Shown piece after piece: positions 42,540-58,613 of a stretch of 64,000 bases of DNA. This stretch comes from Anisakis pegreffii (lineage: Eukaryota; Nematoda; Chromadorea; Rhabditida; Anisakidae). The stretch is from assembly GCA_035041965.1 (NCBI GenBank), contig JAPYMA010000507.1:1-64000 (forward strand). The letters are read 5' to 3'. The number at the start of each line of letters is the position of its first letter. Within the stretch, counting starts at the first letter, position 1. The translations under genes and the position numbers were made by a program. The notes beneath the pieces were generated by a model. It ran no database searches, had not been told where the DNA came from, and saw only the letters and a program-made list of their open reading frames with translations.

Positions 42540-44331
42540 TGCTGCGTTTGTAGAATAAGCCGGATTTATTTTGCCGGATACTACCACAACTATTCCTGTT
42601 AATCACGTGATTGCAGACTCGATTGCAGACACGATATGACAAGATTATTGTCGCGTTCAGTTATCAAAATTTATTTTGACAACTGAATGCGACAAAAAAA
42701 ATTATTTTGATAACTGAACGCGGCAATAATCTTATTCACGCAAATAACACATCACAAAACTGTGTGATCATTTCATTGGAAAAACAATATCAATATCAAT
42801 ATCGATTCAAAAAATTAGGTTGATACTTGAAAATATTGAAAAATACACTATATTTTCGGCGAGTACCAAACTAATTTTGAAATTTTGATCTGAATCAATA
42901 ACCAGAAAACCACGAAGCAGAAATTCCCCTAATTAACTCTAAGCAAATGGCCTGAAATTAAAACAAAACAGACGTTGCAAACTGCGTTCCAACAGACGCA
43001 CGCGTTACTATTGCGAATCGTCAAAAGTTCATTACGAGATCATTTCGCTATCGTGGCAATGAGAGCAATATGACGAATAAATAAATAAATAAATAAATAA
43101 ATACAAATGTTTCAAACAATGCCCTTTGTGGCTTCGATCACCCAAATCAAGTACCATGAAACACGAAAGGAAAAGACGCTAATTATAAACACGACGGGGC
43201 TGATGTGAAAACCTACGACTGCATCAAGACTATTGCTCAAGAGCACTCGAAATTAACACGTTTCAATGAGGAATGAATCCGACATTCAAATTAATTAATT
43301 AAAAAACAACAGTTTTGCGAGTCTCTAAAGTGATTCAAATTGCTTTAACAGGCATCAGATCGGGGTAACCTAACAAAGAGAGGAGGCCGAACACGAATTA
43401 CTACGAAAAATATCACAATACAACTTATAAATACACCATAATTATCATTAATTAATTAGAATTACAATTAAAATTTAAAAACCGCTGCCGCACGGCAGCA
43501 CGCACCGACGCGTCTCGGCTCACTGCCAACAATCGGCCGGCACGGGGGATTTGCCGAGTGAAAAGCGCGAAAAGTGAGGGGTCGGCAAAACGCTTTTTTG
43601 CCTACGTGCAGATTCGGATTTTGAGCTGAAACTCGATCAGCACTGAAGCATTTTGGATTTTGATTTCGGTGAGGATTTGGGACATATTTCCGGATATTCA
43701 GGACGGATACAGCGTCGGTTTAGTGCATTTCCCGCAGAATTATAGGCAAAAACCCCCCAAAATTTTGCCCCTCATTTGAAAATGCGCTCATAGGATCTCG
43801 CAGCGAAAAGCGACCACCTGCAAACCCGCGCGAATTTAAATGTTGGCGTCTATCTACTTTCATGCAAAACCCTACACTATCTATGCATTTCGAATCGTGC
43901 TCGGCAAGATATCTGCTGCTGCTGTTTGCTTAAAAATACTTTAATCTTCGTGGTACTTCATGATGTGTTTGTATATTGTTGCTGTATTATCACCGTTGTT
44001 ATTTTTGTGTCCAATGTTATCATTTCATTCTGTTTATTGCTGCTAATAGTGTCAGTATCGTGTGTGAATAAATAAATCAGTGAATGCGGTTCTTCAAGTT
44101 GATACAACGAAGAAGTAATAATGATAGAACAATAACGGTTACGCTCAGTACTCATTACAACTCATTACAAAATGTACTGATGTGGACAAAGACATTTACA
44201 GCCATATTAAATCAGTTGCGAAATGAGCTAGCTCGAGAAGGCCGGCCGGCCACCTCAGCAAATTATTCGACACTCGAATGCAGTGAGTGCATCTAGAGAC
44301 TGCTGTAGGCATTGCCGAATTGATTTCCAAA
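42540..44331. other. Divergent intergenic region
   Basis: This region lies between the start of copy B (-) and the start of the ET-module gene (+) and probably carries both promoters. It contains the fold-back element at 42641-42733, an (AAAT)n run near 43078-43103 and a GC-rich patch at 43480-43620. The base skew of the plus strand changes from AC-rich to TG-rich near 43870. Confidence 0.5.
42641..42733. mobile_element. Fold-back (MITE-like) element
   Basis: Thirty-base terminal arms (42641-42670 and 42704-42733) are complementary at 29 of 30 positions, starting AAGATTATTG and ending CAATAATCTT. The 33-bp centre carries a third, inverted partial copy (TTTTGACAACTGAATGCGAC). It is AT-rich and unrelated to the GC-rich family. 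No clear target duplication is visible. Confidence 0.7.
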
Positions 44332-45397
44332 ATGAGACGGTTGTTAAGCTCCTCGGCTGCGGTTTTGCTTTTTTGCGTTTGTTACCGTGCAAGTTTCAAA
44401 GTTAATATTTTCGAAATGGAGTGTGCAAGCTCGCCTTACATGTTATTCGTAAGTTATTTAGAATGTTGCTGGCTAGATCACCGCATAACTGATCGCTGAT
44501 TCGTTCTGATCATAAAGCTGTTTTAAAGGTTGTTTTACTTCTTGATCACAGTTCATTTCACTCAGTAAAACTAAGCATAAAGTGTAAAACGCTGAGGCTG
44601 GTCTCGGTCTCAATTTAAAACATCGAACGACGACTATAACGCTCGAAATGGATAAAATAATGGCAGATTCTTTGGTGAATTCGCGCAGAACGGAGAATTT
44701 CGCATGGTGGAACGAATGCAGGCAGTGCAATGCGAAGAGAATACGACCAATTGTTTTTTGGAAGTGAGTGATCAGAGACAATTACCGATCAGATCACCAA
44801 CATTTGAATTCGCGGGTTTTTCTTTCGCTCTAAGAACCTACTAAAGTAAATAGACGCCTACATTTGAAAATCACGCGCCAGTCTCAAAAATCCTGCAGCC
44901 TTACACCCACACCTCCGCCGAAATCCCGTCAACTCGACGTTGTGACCGTTTAAAATTAAAATGTTTTGAAAAATGATGGGTAGCGCCGAATCTAAAGCCT
45001 TTTTTTTCTTTCACAGATATATCGACTCGAGGCTCAAACATGGTTCAATGGACAGTGCGACGATCTGTTCGTGTGTCGCTACGATGCACAATATCTAATG
45101 CCACACGGCTGTCAGGCGTATGTCAATCAATTTTTTGTTCTCTCAATGCACTAAGGCTTCTACTCCTCCAGAATTCGTTCCTTTTTCAGTACACTCCACG
45201 GTGGCGACCGTTGCTGTTGCACACAGAACCGATGTAATTTCGATAGAATACTGGCCGAACGACCCACCTTCAAAAAATATCTACCGAACGAGTATCAAGA
45301 GGACGTTTTGGCGCGTGATGAGGAGGATCATCTTGGCAAGACCGCGCAAGAGTGTGGCAAGAAACCCAAGCAAAAAGGCAAACTCGCATCGCGTTAA
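44332..45397 (+). CDS. Secreted ET-module/Ly6-like cysteine-rich protein
   Basis: Four exons join in phase: 44332-44448, 44689-44763, 45017-45117, 45190-45397 (166 aa). It begins MRRLLSSSAAVLLFCVC, a signal peptide. The mature protein has ten cysteines spaced as in nematode ET-module and three-finger/Ly6-like proteins, ending in the hallmark CCCTQNRCN (about aa 111-119). Earlier cysteines lie in MECASSPY, QCEENTTNC, QCDDLFVC and HGCQ. A ~50-residue Lys-rich tail follows (KKPKQKGKLASR at the end), with no GPI or membrane signal. The exact ligand or role is unknown. It is the only plus-strand gene between 15.0 and 50.3 kb. Exon 2 could begin slightly upstream, but phase supports 44689. Confidence 0.8.
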
Positions 45398-46095
45398 AAA
45401 ATTCAAAGCAGCCTCATGATCTGGGCGATTTCTTAAAAACTACAGCTTACGTTACCCCAATCAGATCTTTGATTACTGGCGGCGTATGATCGCGAACAGA
45501 GTTATAAGAACGTAATGAATGAATAATATTATTGTTCAATATCCCTACCTATACAATTTAAAGCATAAAACCGCTTACTAATTGCATCAGCAGAAGACAA
45601 AATCGCGAACAGAAACCAAAAAATGACACCACACTCTCGTGAACATAATATCACTACCAAATGACACAATCACGAACACAATCCATCACACAAACAAACA
45701 GTAAATACTCTGCTCTCCACCGAACAGACCGTATGAGCTGCGGTAATCTCGTTCAAATAATCAAATTCATTTAAAATGTTTTATTGTTTAACATCTGCAC
45801 TTTCAAACAACACTCATAATATTCATAACAATGATAATAATAATAATAATGATCATGATAATAATGAAAATGACCATGTCAACTCAATATTTATTATATT
45901 ATAACTTCTGGCCACTCGGATGCAACTCATCTAAAAATCCTCATTCAAAATTCACAATTTCGCACCTAACTACTTCAGTGCTTCAGCTCACCACTCCCAA
46001 AGAACACATACCTCAACAACAAATTACACACTCCCAAAAAACACTCCTCAAAATTCAAGCAAAACCTAGTCTTTCCCCTCAGTCTGCTACGCTCT
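45398..46095. other. Intergenic region between convergent genes
   Basis: This region should hold the 3' UTR of the ET-module gene (+) and of the HABP4-like gene (-). It includes an AAT/ATG run at 45828-45870. No coding sequence was seen. Confidence 0.5.
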
Positions 46096-48723
46096 CTACT
46101 GTGCACCAAGCGCCGGAAAAGCGTCGGGTGATACCTCGAAGACCATCGCGTGGCTGCTTTGTCTGCTTGCCGGTCCTCCGCCACCACCCATGCCGCGGCC
46201 TCGTGCGCCGCCTCCACGCCCTCGCTGGTATCCGGCACCGCCCGGGCCACCACGTCCACCACGACCACCGCGCTGCTCGTCCGTAAAGTTGATTTCGATG
46301 TCCAAACGCTTCGTGCGAGGTTCACGACGCTACAAAACAACGCAAATAATAAAAATCAATTAGGCTGATGAGTAGCGAAACCAACCAATCAGTATCGAAA
46401 AATGAAACCCAAACCAAATACCAAACCACATCAATCGAACCAACAACAAGCACTCACCACAACGACGATCTCCTCCTCTTGTGGCTCCTCTATTTCCTCC
46501 CTTTGCAGCGGCACCAGCTTACCACCGAACTGCTTGTCGTTGGTGCCTTCACCCGCTTTGCGTATGTTGAATTGAGGTTCTTCGCGTTTGGCCGCCATTT
46601 GCGCCTTGAATTCGTCCAGTGTCAGTTGTCTGGCCAACGCTTCAGCCTCGGCCTCGGCGCGCAGCTCTTCCTCCGTCTTCTCGCGGGGTACCACCACACT
46701 CTCATCGGCAGTCTTCTCACCTTAAACGTCATCATCAGTTCAACACAACTAACACTAGCTCATTCTTCACAACCTAATATCATCTCAGTTTAACGTCGCC
46801 ACAAGCGCAAACACCCAAATCGCCAAAAAATCCCCCCTCGCTCAGAACCAATCAAAAAGTAACCAACCTTCAACTGGAGGTGTCGTATTCAGCTGTTCCG
46901 TCTCTCCCATCAGCTCGTCCTGGTCGGTGCCCCAGTTGCCCTTTCCGTAGCCGTCGCGTTTCTCGTTCGGTTTCACGCCGGTCTTGTCCGAGCCACTGAG
47001 ACGGTCGAATTGACGACCACGGCCCCCACCCCGTCCTCCTCGGAATGACGGTCTCTCGCCATCCATACCGAACCCACCGCCGCCTCCTCGATAACCTCCT
47101 CTACCTCCACGATATCCCGCTCCACGGTAGAAGCCTCCTCCTCCCACGTTCTCGTTCTGATGCTCCGCACCATTCAGCAGAGCCGGATTATTCGTGTCGT
47201 CCGCGTTCAGATTCGCAGCATCGTGTTGCTGCTCACCCTCCACTTGCATCATCATCCCTCCACCTCGTCCACCGCGGCTGCAAAAATTTCATTTTACCAT
47301 TACCATTATCACTTTTCACTGAATTTAAACCCGTCAAAACCCTCGCAAAATAACTTCTAAAATAATTCACCTCCACCTTCTTCACCAACAAAACAAATTT
47401 TTGGCTCAATTCTCGTCCTTGTTGACATAAAAAGCAAAACGAAACATGAAATAATCACTACTCACAACGGTCGACCGCCTCTGCCTCCACGTCCACGACC
47501 TCCTCCACGACCACCTCCACGGCCACTCTCTCCGAAACGATCACCGAAGTCGCCTCCCTTAAACAACAACCAGCATGACGACGACCAAATAAATTGAATT
47601 CAACAAAAAATATCATCAAAGAACCTCTCGAACCTGATCTTGCATTGAGCGATCGCCCGGCTGCCCACCACCGTATCCCCCACCTCGAGCTCCTCCACGT
47701 GCTCCGAAGCCACGGCCTCGACCCCGACCTCCACGCCCTCCACCGAATCGACCTTCACCATCTGGTCTGTTTTCTTTATTCGCTTCTGCAAATCAATCAA
47801 AACAGTCTCTTCATAAGAGCCAATAACTGCTCATTCTATTACCGATCGAAAACAACAAACGCTAAAACAGCAGCAGCAACTCTGCAAAGCAAAATTAACA
47901 GAGTGCAAATGATAGAGCTAATGCAATACGCCATACAACTGCCTCTGCACAGTGCACTCTGCACACCTCCACCCTCAGCTGCTGCTCTCTCTTTCAACAA
48001 ACAACAGAGTATGCAAAATCGTAAAACCTGCTGCTATCTATCTATCCGTCCACATAAACCACTCAGCTAACCAAACCAAACAGCAACATACAAAACAACT
48101 ATACCTACGCTAATCAAATATACTATGCCGAGACCTCAGGCTTGCACTCTCAGTCTCTTCACCTTATTTTTCTCGAATCTCACACGTCTGCTGCCACAAA
48201 ATAAAAACCTCAAAATAAAAAAAGATTTTTGCAAAAGAGTACCTTCTCCACTACACAACAACACTAAAATTAAATCAAATCAAAAAACTCACGATCTCCA
48301 AAATTTGTCCTACGTTGCGGTACTACACCTCCTTGACCACCTTGAGCTGCTCCCACTTGCGCCTTCTTCGATCCATCCACGTCCCTCTCCCTGGCCGCTT
48401 GACTCGAGAGCGCAGCCGCTGTTTCGCGCTTTCGTCTTGCTGCGGCCGCGTTCTTGTCCGCTTTCTTCTGGCTGGCCGTCTTCTCGCCGTGTTTGCTTGC
48501 GGCCGCCTCGGCTCGCCTAAGCATCTCCTCTGGGTCATCAACCTCTGAAAGCAGCCATCCATCAATCAATCAATCAATCAATCCAAAGCATCACCACATC
48601 ACGAAAGCACTCACTAACTCCCTCCTTCAAAACTAACCACCAAACTCAAAAATTCTAACAAAACTAACCATCATCAGACAATGAACCAAATTTATTGGCG
48701 ACGTTCACACCGTATTCAAACAT
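46096..48723 (-). CDS. HABP4: HABP4/SERBP1 (VIG) RGG-box mRNA-binding protein
   Basis: Seven exons join in phase (484 aa): 48669-48723, 48293-48544, 47634-47785, 47469-47557, 46868-47277, 46458-46720, 46096-46329. Family members bind mRNA and idle ribosomes. The Drosophila and C. elegans VIG proteins were found with RISC. The N-terminus MFEYGVNVANKFGSL matches the family start. Next come an Ala/Lys-rich helix, several RGG/GRG clusters and the signature block RQFDRLSGSDKTGVKPNEKR...NWGT. After these lie LTLDEFKAQMA and EEPQFNIRKA, then RLDIEINFTDEQRGGRGGRG and the terminal VSPDAFPALG. All family blocks are present in order, so I consider it intact. Arg methylation of the RGG boxes is expected from the family. 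Confidence 0.9.
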
Positions 48724-50368
48724 TGACATTATTGATATCAATATTATCGACGATACTGATAATACTACACACCAACAACAATAATACTATCGATCGATTC
48801 ACGATTCACTGTTTGTATCGTATTGCGATTGCTGATTACACGCCTCCACTCTTTACATAGAATGGCAAAGGATGCCCATTCTGAGCCTTGCAAAACAAAC
48901 TGAAATCAGCCGACAAATCAACTGCTCATCATCTCATACCAAACTCGAAAATATTTCTCGCAACAAAACTTCGAAAACGTTCCTAATCCGTCTTCAATAA
49001 ACCACCACCGATATAAATGCACGCAAAAATACTAACTTCACGTTAGCAACGACGAACGCGTAACAAACAACATTAAACACTACAGCAACATTAAACACTA
49101 CATCAATATTAAAAACACAACAACACGACGACCTCTCCTCCCTATCAAACCGATAGATAAACCATCCTAAAACACGCTCAAATTCTCGGATTTTTCAAAA
49201 GCAGCACGCACGCAAATTCCTCATAGAATCGACGAGAAACCACACTGCTCAGCGACGGCTATAGACATCAAATAAACGTTCAGAAAAAAACGGCACGTAG
49301 CTTTAAAACCACTAAACAGTTCACTTAATCAACACTGAATAGCCAAAAAATCGGCCAGAATTCCACGGTACTTCTGGCCTACTAAGGGATTGAGTGGTTT
49401 TGCGGGGTGCCACGAACCCTCCCCGTCATAGCTATCAACCAAAAACACCTCAAAAAACCCCAAAATTACCGCAAAACATCGCCGAACGCGAAAAAATCCG
49501 CACATATTTCCCGCCCTCACTGAGTATCCATCCTCATAACGTGACACACCCAGACCGTAGTCATAGCACAGAGTTGATGCGCACTATACGCTAAAGTCGT
49601 CGTGTGATTTCAATGCGCGCCAAATTCAAATTTTTCTCAGTCAGCTCTAAACCCTCCAAAACTCAAACGCTTGCCGACCGTGTCCCGCAACGTTTTTCTA
49701 TTCCAAGCCACTCAAAATCTCATTTCACAATGAAGTGCCCTCAAAAATGATCACCAGATAACACACCAACTGATCAGCAACTGATGAAATTCCCGAACGC
49801 AATCAACAACGACCCAATAAAGCAAACCAAAACGACACCAAACCGCACACAAACACCGAAAATTTTCCACAGACAGAATCGCTGGTTAAACCAAAGTGCC
49901 GTAGGAATGAAATATTAAAGATTTCTAATCCAAAATTATCGGATTACAACAGAGAATTATTTTTACACGTGTGATGTGACGCAAAATATACGACGAATAA
50001 ATAAATATGCAAAATCAACACGAAGACACGAAGCGAACTTCTCAAAAACACCAATCGATGGAAGCTATATAAAGCTGCTGGAACCGCAAGCCGGCCGGCT
50101 TAACCCACTCTTCGGGGAAAACAATAAAAGATTCCCGCGGGAAGAGGAGAATACCCCGGGAATTCAACAACCACAAACATCTCGGTTAAGGTACATAAGT
50201 AAATTTGCGCTGTAGCATTGGAACAAATCCGAACGCGCTCTACCGTTCGGGAGGGTTCGAAGTTGAATATTCGAGACGATTCTAAGTTGAATATTCGATC
50301 CTAGTTCGAATGGAGGCTTGCCTTTGGTGTGTTATTTCATTTGCGGTGTTATTCCAAACGCAGTAACG
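48724..50368. other. Divergent intergenic region
   Basis: This region lies between the HABP4-like start (-) and the small plus-strand gene. It is AC-rich, with two AAGTTGAATATTCGA-like copies near 50260 and 50283 and a short upstream ORF beginning at about 50310. No other gene was recognised. Confidence 0.5.
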
Positions 50369-50818
50369 ATGGCTTCGAAACAAGGTATTTTATTCACATT
50401 TCTAAGCGATCACCACCGTTGTGCTCACCGCTAAATCCGTCATCCATTTTCAGAAGACAACAACCGCAAGCTGCTCGAGGAACTGAATCGTACGCGACAG
50501 CTAATGATGAAAAATACTAGGTAAATGCTGCTGCGGCCAGTTGATCAAAAAATTTTCCGATTGATTGATCAAAATACTGATCAAAAAATTATTTTCTTCC
50601 TGAAACATTTCCAGCCAAACAACGCAAAACAAAAACAAAATTTCAGTTCTTCACTTCGCACCACCACCGAATCGTCAGCGCTCCGATGTGATCCACGTAC
50701 CGTGCAGTTGGTCAACAATCTCGAGACGCAATGCCCCATCACGTTCGTGCCAACCAACTCACAGTTCAACAACGCCATTCTGCCGGTCTTCCCAAGAATC
50801 CCGCCGCCGCCTCCTTAA
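50369..50818 (+). CDS. Unrecognised 84-residue protein with Pro-rich end
   Basis: Three exons join in phase: 50369-50384, 50454-50520, 50647-50818. The protein begins MASKQEDNNRKLLEELNRTR, a charged helix likely to form a coiled coil. It continues through a Ser/Thr stretch to LRCDPRTVQLVNNLETQCPI and ends FPRIPPPPP. There is no signal peptide or membrane segment. Splice sites are good (GTATTTT/TTTTCAG, GTAAATG/TTTCAG) and AATAAA lies ~150 nt after the stop. A short upstream ORF (from about 50310) ends before this ATG and might lower translation. I do not recognise a family. A small subunit of a larger assembly is possible but unproven. Confidence 0.65.
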
Positions 50819-51291
50819 GTGGACGAATTCCGCTCCGGTCTGAACCGTCTACCTTGTGGCAATGATGATTATTGCTTGATTCTGTCCACATCAGCGCCAC
50901 CCCGTTGATTCCGTTTTATCCACTTATTTCCCAGCTTTCATATTACCATTATAGCAAAATAAGTCAAAATAAACACTTTCAATTATTTCGGTATTTTCAA
51001 CCAGTCATCTTCACCACTGGATCTATAATTTTTTTTAAATGACAGCAATAAATATATTTGCCAAAAGTGGCAAACAACATTTTCCTCAGTTTATTCGAAC
51101 GTCTCATAATATCAGCGATCATCACAATACTATTATTTACAAAGGCACACCTTATGGATCATGGCATACACAGTAGAGGAATCATAAGCGCAGAGGCAAA
51201 ACATCGTCATGAGGCACATAACTGAACACAATAATAACAAACAGTAATAATTTAACATCATCGAATAATAATCACCAAAAAACCAGTGAAA
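50819..51291. other. Intergenic region between convergent genes
   Basis: 3' UTR sequence of the small plus-strand gene and of the KLF gene. AATAAA-like signals occur at about 50965 (plus strand). Nothing else was seen. Confidence 0.5.
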
Positions 51292-54546
<3,255 letters not shown>

Positions 54547-56787
54547 TTTCTGTTCTCGCCACTCCTGCTCACTTCTTATTCGATTCCAACAAATATATCT
54601 ATCTATCTATCTATCTACCAACCTCACTAATTACCTGAAAATATCACCGAATTAATTATTCACTCAACACATCACCCTAAAGCAACCAACCCACTGCCCG
54701 CATCCTAAACCCATAAACCAAACCCATTCACACACCCAATTCTGAATCATTCTGACTGCATCTGAACTGAACTGCAGACAGCACACCTCTAAAACCCATA
54801 AAACAACCCACAAAACCCATAAAATGCCCTTATCAGTCACCTCATTAACATAACCACAAATAAATCTATCGTCATATCAAATCAAAAGCACCGTCACATC
54901 CTTCTCAATTCACGCCATAATCAAATCATCAATTACATCACAACATTCTAAACCACATAACAAAGTACACATAATAATTCTAAACTAACCAAAGTAAAAG
55001 TACACAATCCAAACCATATTCCATCCCCTGCTAACCTATCACCACAACACTATCACTTCAAACAAAACAAATCCCATCACCACCACCAACAATTAAAACC
55101 AACTAAAATTCCCCTCCCTCCCATCGGATCTACACTCAAATCAGAATCGATCACTCTAAACTGAACTCTAATTACCAACTAACTAATAACTATCAATACC
55201 AACACATACTTCAAAGACACTAAACACAACAAAATGCTCCTCACTCGGCATCAAAACATCTATCAAACGTCGTCTCTACTTCCCCTTAATATTACACCAA
55301 ATCAACCCGCTCTCTCTCCAATCACATAAAATAAATAAATACCTTCTGCGCACACTCACCCCTTCGAATCAATCAAATACTTTAAACAAACCAAAAAATA
55401 CCTACAACACATCAATCGCCGTCCTCTCATCAAAGTAAACACTAAAAAATACCCAATCGCTATATCTCAACTTATCATTCGCCTTATCAAATTATCAAAC
55501 GTCACTCTATCAAACAGCACCGCATGAGTTTCGAACACCAAAAAATAAATAAAACACTCAAAATCAATTTGCCTGTGTTGCTATCAGCAGCACTCAGCAC
55601 TCCATATTTCACGTCTTTAATTATCATTATTATTATTATTCTCATTATAACAAGCAATAATTAATTACTCCAGCTCAAAATCAGGCTTATTCCCATTAAG
55701 TGTAATGAACCAATCTGAATCACGCTTAAATTCATCAAATCAAATTCAAAATTTAAATTCAAAACTTCAAAAATAATAATAATAACCACCAACTCACTCG
55801 AAACGAATCAAACCAAAGTGCCAAATCAATAACACTCATCAACGATCAGTTCATTTTCCACGATAATTCACTGTTCAAACTTCTCTTCTTCTTTCTTTTC
55901 ACGCTATCTGAAACAATATAACAATAATAATAATAATAACCATAACAATAAGACAAATGATAACAATACTAATTAAAAAATAATTATTGGTCAGAGACCA
56001 CAAATCACAAAGTATCTCTAAAATACACAAACACCATTGATTTACGCTTATTTAACGAAGATAACAGCCGACCGCTCGATAAGCCTTTTCCAAGCAACCA
56101 ACTTGATAAGATCGTACAGGAACACAAAATTAGAAATTATCAATTATGATACCAAAAAAGGCAACCCAAAAAATGCTAGCACGAGAACACAACAGAAACC
56201 GAATGATAAAACTGCTGAATCGTCAATAAAAATTGCTCCTTCTTCAAAAGGCAGCAGCAGATGGATCAATTCACAGCGACCATAAATAACGCCGAAACAA
56301 ACTGACTAGCATGAATAAAAATTCCAAAAAAAACATCATCACAAATCAATGAAACTCATCACAACCAATCAATCAATCAAATTAAAATAAATTCACTAAA
56401 ATTCCCTAAATACCAACCGAATGCGTCACCTCCCAACAACGCATCTAATACCACCAACTCCAAAAACAATCACCTAATATGACTCATCTAATTATCACTA
56501 ACACAACACCATGTTCAAGCTCACACAAACAAATCATTTCAATAACTAAAATCACTTTCTAATAACCACTCCAATAATAACACCAACTACTTGCCCACCA
56601 ACCACCCGCTTCAACTTCAAATTACAATCAAACCAAAATCACAATCAAGTACACCCTCTTCTCGTAACGAATCAATCTCATTAATAATATAACTCATTAA
56701 TCACTTCATTCACTAATTAAGTTTCCATCCATCAAAGATTATCGCACTATCAGATCAGACAAAAGATAATTTCATCACCTCTACCTA

Positions 56788-56900
56788 CCTGCGATGACCT
56801 TAACTCTCTGCCTGCGACGACCTCCTCACTTAATCCCGATTGATTCACCTCGTTCTGATTGTAGAGGTGAATCGGGATTAAGTGAGAAGGTCATCGCAGG
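56788..56900. repeat. Two-part inverted repeat
   Basis: Outer arms CCTGCGATGACCTT (56788-56801) and AAGGTCATCGCAGG (56887-56900) are perfect complements. Inner arms (56825-56851 and 56864-56886) pair along CTCACTTAATCCCGATT...CACCTC, with a 4-nt GATT duplication bulging from the left arm. Confidence 0.85.
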
Positions 56901-57299
56901 TGATCGCAGATCCGATAACTCGATCGCATCTATCTAACATTCCGCTCACTGCGATAACATCAACTTATCTGTTAAGTAATCACTCAATTAATTACTTTAT
57001 TACCCTCCTTTCACTGCAATTAATAATGCAACTCTATTCTCTCACCACTATGAATCACCATAAACGCAAATAATACCCGTTTATGACAAAATAAATACAT
57101 TTCATCAACCTATCACATCATACTCGAAAATAACGCTGTCTGTGCATTCACGAATAACGCGCAACGATACTAATGACAACCTCAATGACATTATCAAATA
57201 CACGCACAAATCACAAATAAACTTTACTTCATAATTATCATGTCAAAACAATAATAATAAACAATGAAAATAATATTAATATCAAAAATTCAATCGCCA

Positions 57300-57997
57300 A
57301 TCAGAAAACCGCACACGACCGCACCGAACACACAATTTAAGCAAAACTGACAATCGAATCAAAACACCAACTAAATTAATGACAAATCACTGATCAACAT
57401 CGATCGTTCTTTAAGTGATGGCGCCATTTTGATCAGTTTGATCAAAACGGCGCCACGACTAACGCAGATATGAACACATCAATATATCTGACCCATCTAT
57501 AAACCATAAACAATCCTAAACAATAATCACAAAAACGTAATTCAAATTAGAAAAAAAAATCTTCAACTCAAAATTAAATATTTCGAGGCCATTTTTAAGG
57601 CCGTAGACATCGATTTTTCGCTCAAAAAGAGCCCAGCGCATTCCTCACACCCTAATAAACCTATTTCCAACAAAAAAACCGCGAAAAAACCGCAAAAAAC
57701 CCGCCACACAGCCGCTTTCTACAACACATACTGAATCATACCACCCACAAGAAGTGACGTGGAACACCAAGTCGGCATAATGCCAATTACCGTACCGCAG
57801 ACAATCGTGTTGAGACCACATGTCATCTATAGCAGCTCAATATCATTCAAATTCCAGAGTCCAAGCATCACTTGGCACTTTGCCAACTACAGTATTCAGA
57901 CAATCGTTTCGAGACCCAGATTAATTCAAAAATTCAAAAAATTTGAAGCTGCAATTGTAAAATCTGGTCCCACGACGATTGTCTGAATACCGTAGTC
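57300..57997. repeat. Dispersed repeat with TGATCA/GGCGCC motifs, copy 2
   Basis: 57585-57875 is clearly similar to 12635-12925. Upstream, 57420-57455 is a near-perfect palindrome, GGCGCCATTTTGATCA with TGATCAAAACGGCGCC. Downstream, GTATTCAGACAATCGT (about 57892) and ACGATTGTCTGAATAC (about 57975) form another inverted pair. Confidence 0.75.
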
Positions 57998-58377
57998 GGT
58001 GTTCGCGTACTACCCACGCCAAGCGTTCCCGCCGTCTCCCGCTTTTCGACGATTCCATTCTGCTATCCTCTCTCTTGCACGCAGTGATTTCACTCGCGTC
58101 TCTCGTCAACTCACGCTTCTCAATCAATTGGATGCTAATTCAAATTTTCACGCAGAATGTTGATGATGCGTCTATTTCTCTTTACGATTTATATAAGTTT
58201 ACTTTTGTTTTGTGTGTTTATGTGACTTTTGTGGTGTGTTTGATAGGACTTCGATGTTTGATAGAGTTTATTTTCATATCATTTCAATGTAACTTTATAC
58301 AATCACATCAACTTCAATATACATTTATATCAACTTTATACAATTCACATCGATTTTATTTTATGATACAATTTTTG

Positions 58378-58494
58378 TGATGATACAACAAATGTGTGAT
58401 ACATCAACACTGTTATTTGTATGCAATCCTCTATTTAATAGAGGATTGCATACAAATAATAGTGTTGATGTATCACACTTTTGTTGTATCATCA
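58378..58494. repeat. 57-bp near-perfect inverted repeat
   Basis: The arms 58378-58434 and 58438-58494 match at 55 of 57 positions around a 3-nt loop. A transcript would make a long duplex. It does not have the bulges and ~10-nt loop expected of a typical microRNA precursor. Confidence 0.9.
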
Positions 58495-58580
58495 AGCAAA
58501 CCAATCGTGTGATTGGCTTGCGAATGTTCTTCGCGTCGTGCCGACGTTGTTCCAGCGAGCCGTCTCGATCGTAGCCGTCA

Positions 58581-58613
58581 TGTCCGTTGACAGCACTCAA
58601 CTGTCAACGGACA
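58581..58613. repeat. 13-bp perfect hairpin
   Basis: TGTCCGTTGACAG and CTGTCAACGGACA flank a 7-nt loop, 90 bp from the 57-bp inverted repeat. Confidence 0.9.

Noticed and set aside
50240..50300. tRNA-like GGTTCGAA segment
   Set aside because: It resembles a B box, but no A box, cloverleaf stems or anticodon arm can be drawn around it.
57921..58127. Arg/Glu-rich minus-strand ORF as a missing EXT2 C-terminal exon
   Set aside because: Its sequence does not resemble the EXT C-terminal domain and no acceptor joins it in phase to 58791.
58378..58494. MicroRNA precursor
   Set aside because: Arms are too long and too perfect and the loop is only 3 nt, so I call it an inverted repeat rather than a miRNA gene.
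58361..58600. ORFs on both strands at the 57-bp inverted repeat
   Set aside because: The two ORFs mirror each other because the DNA is a palindrome; there is no independent coding evidence.
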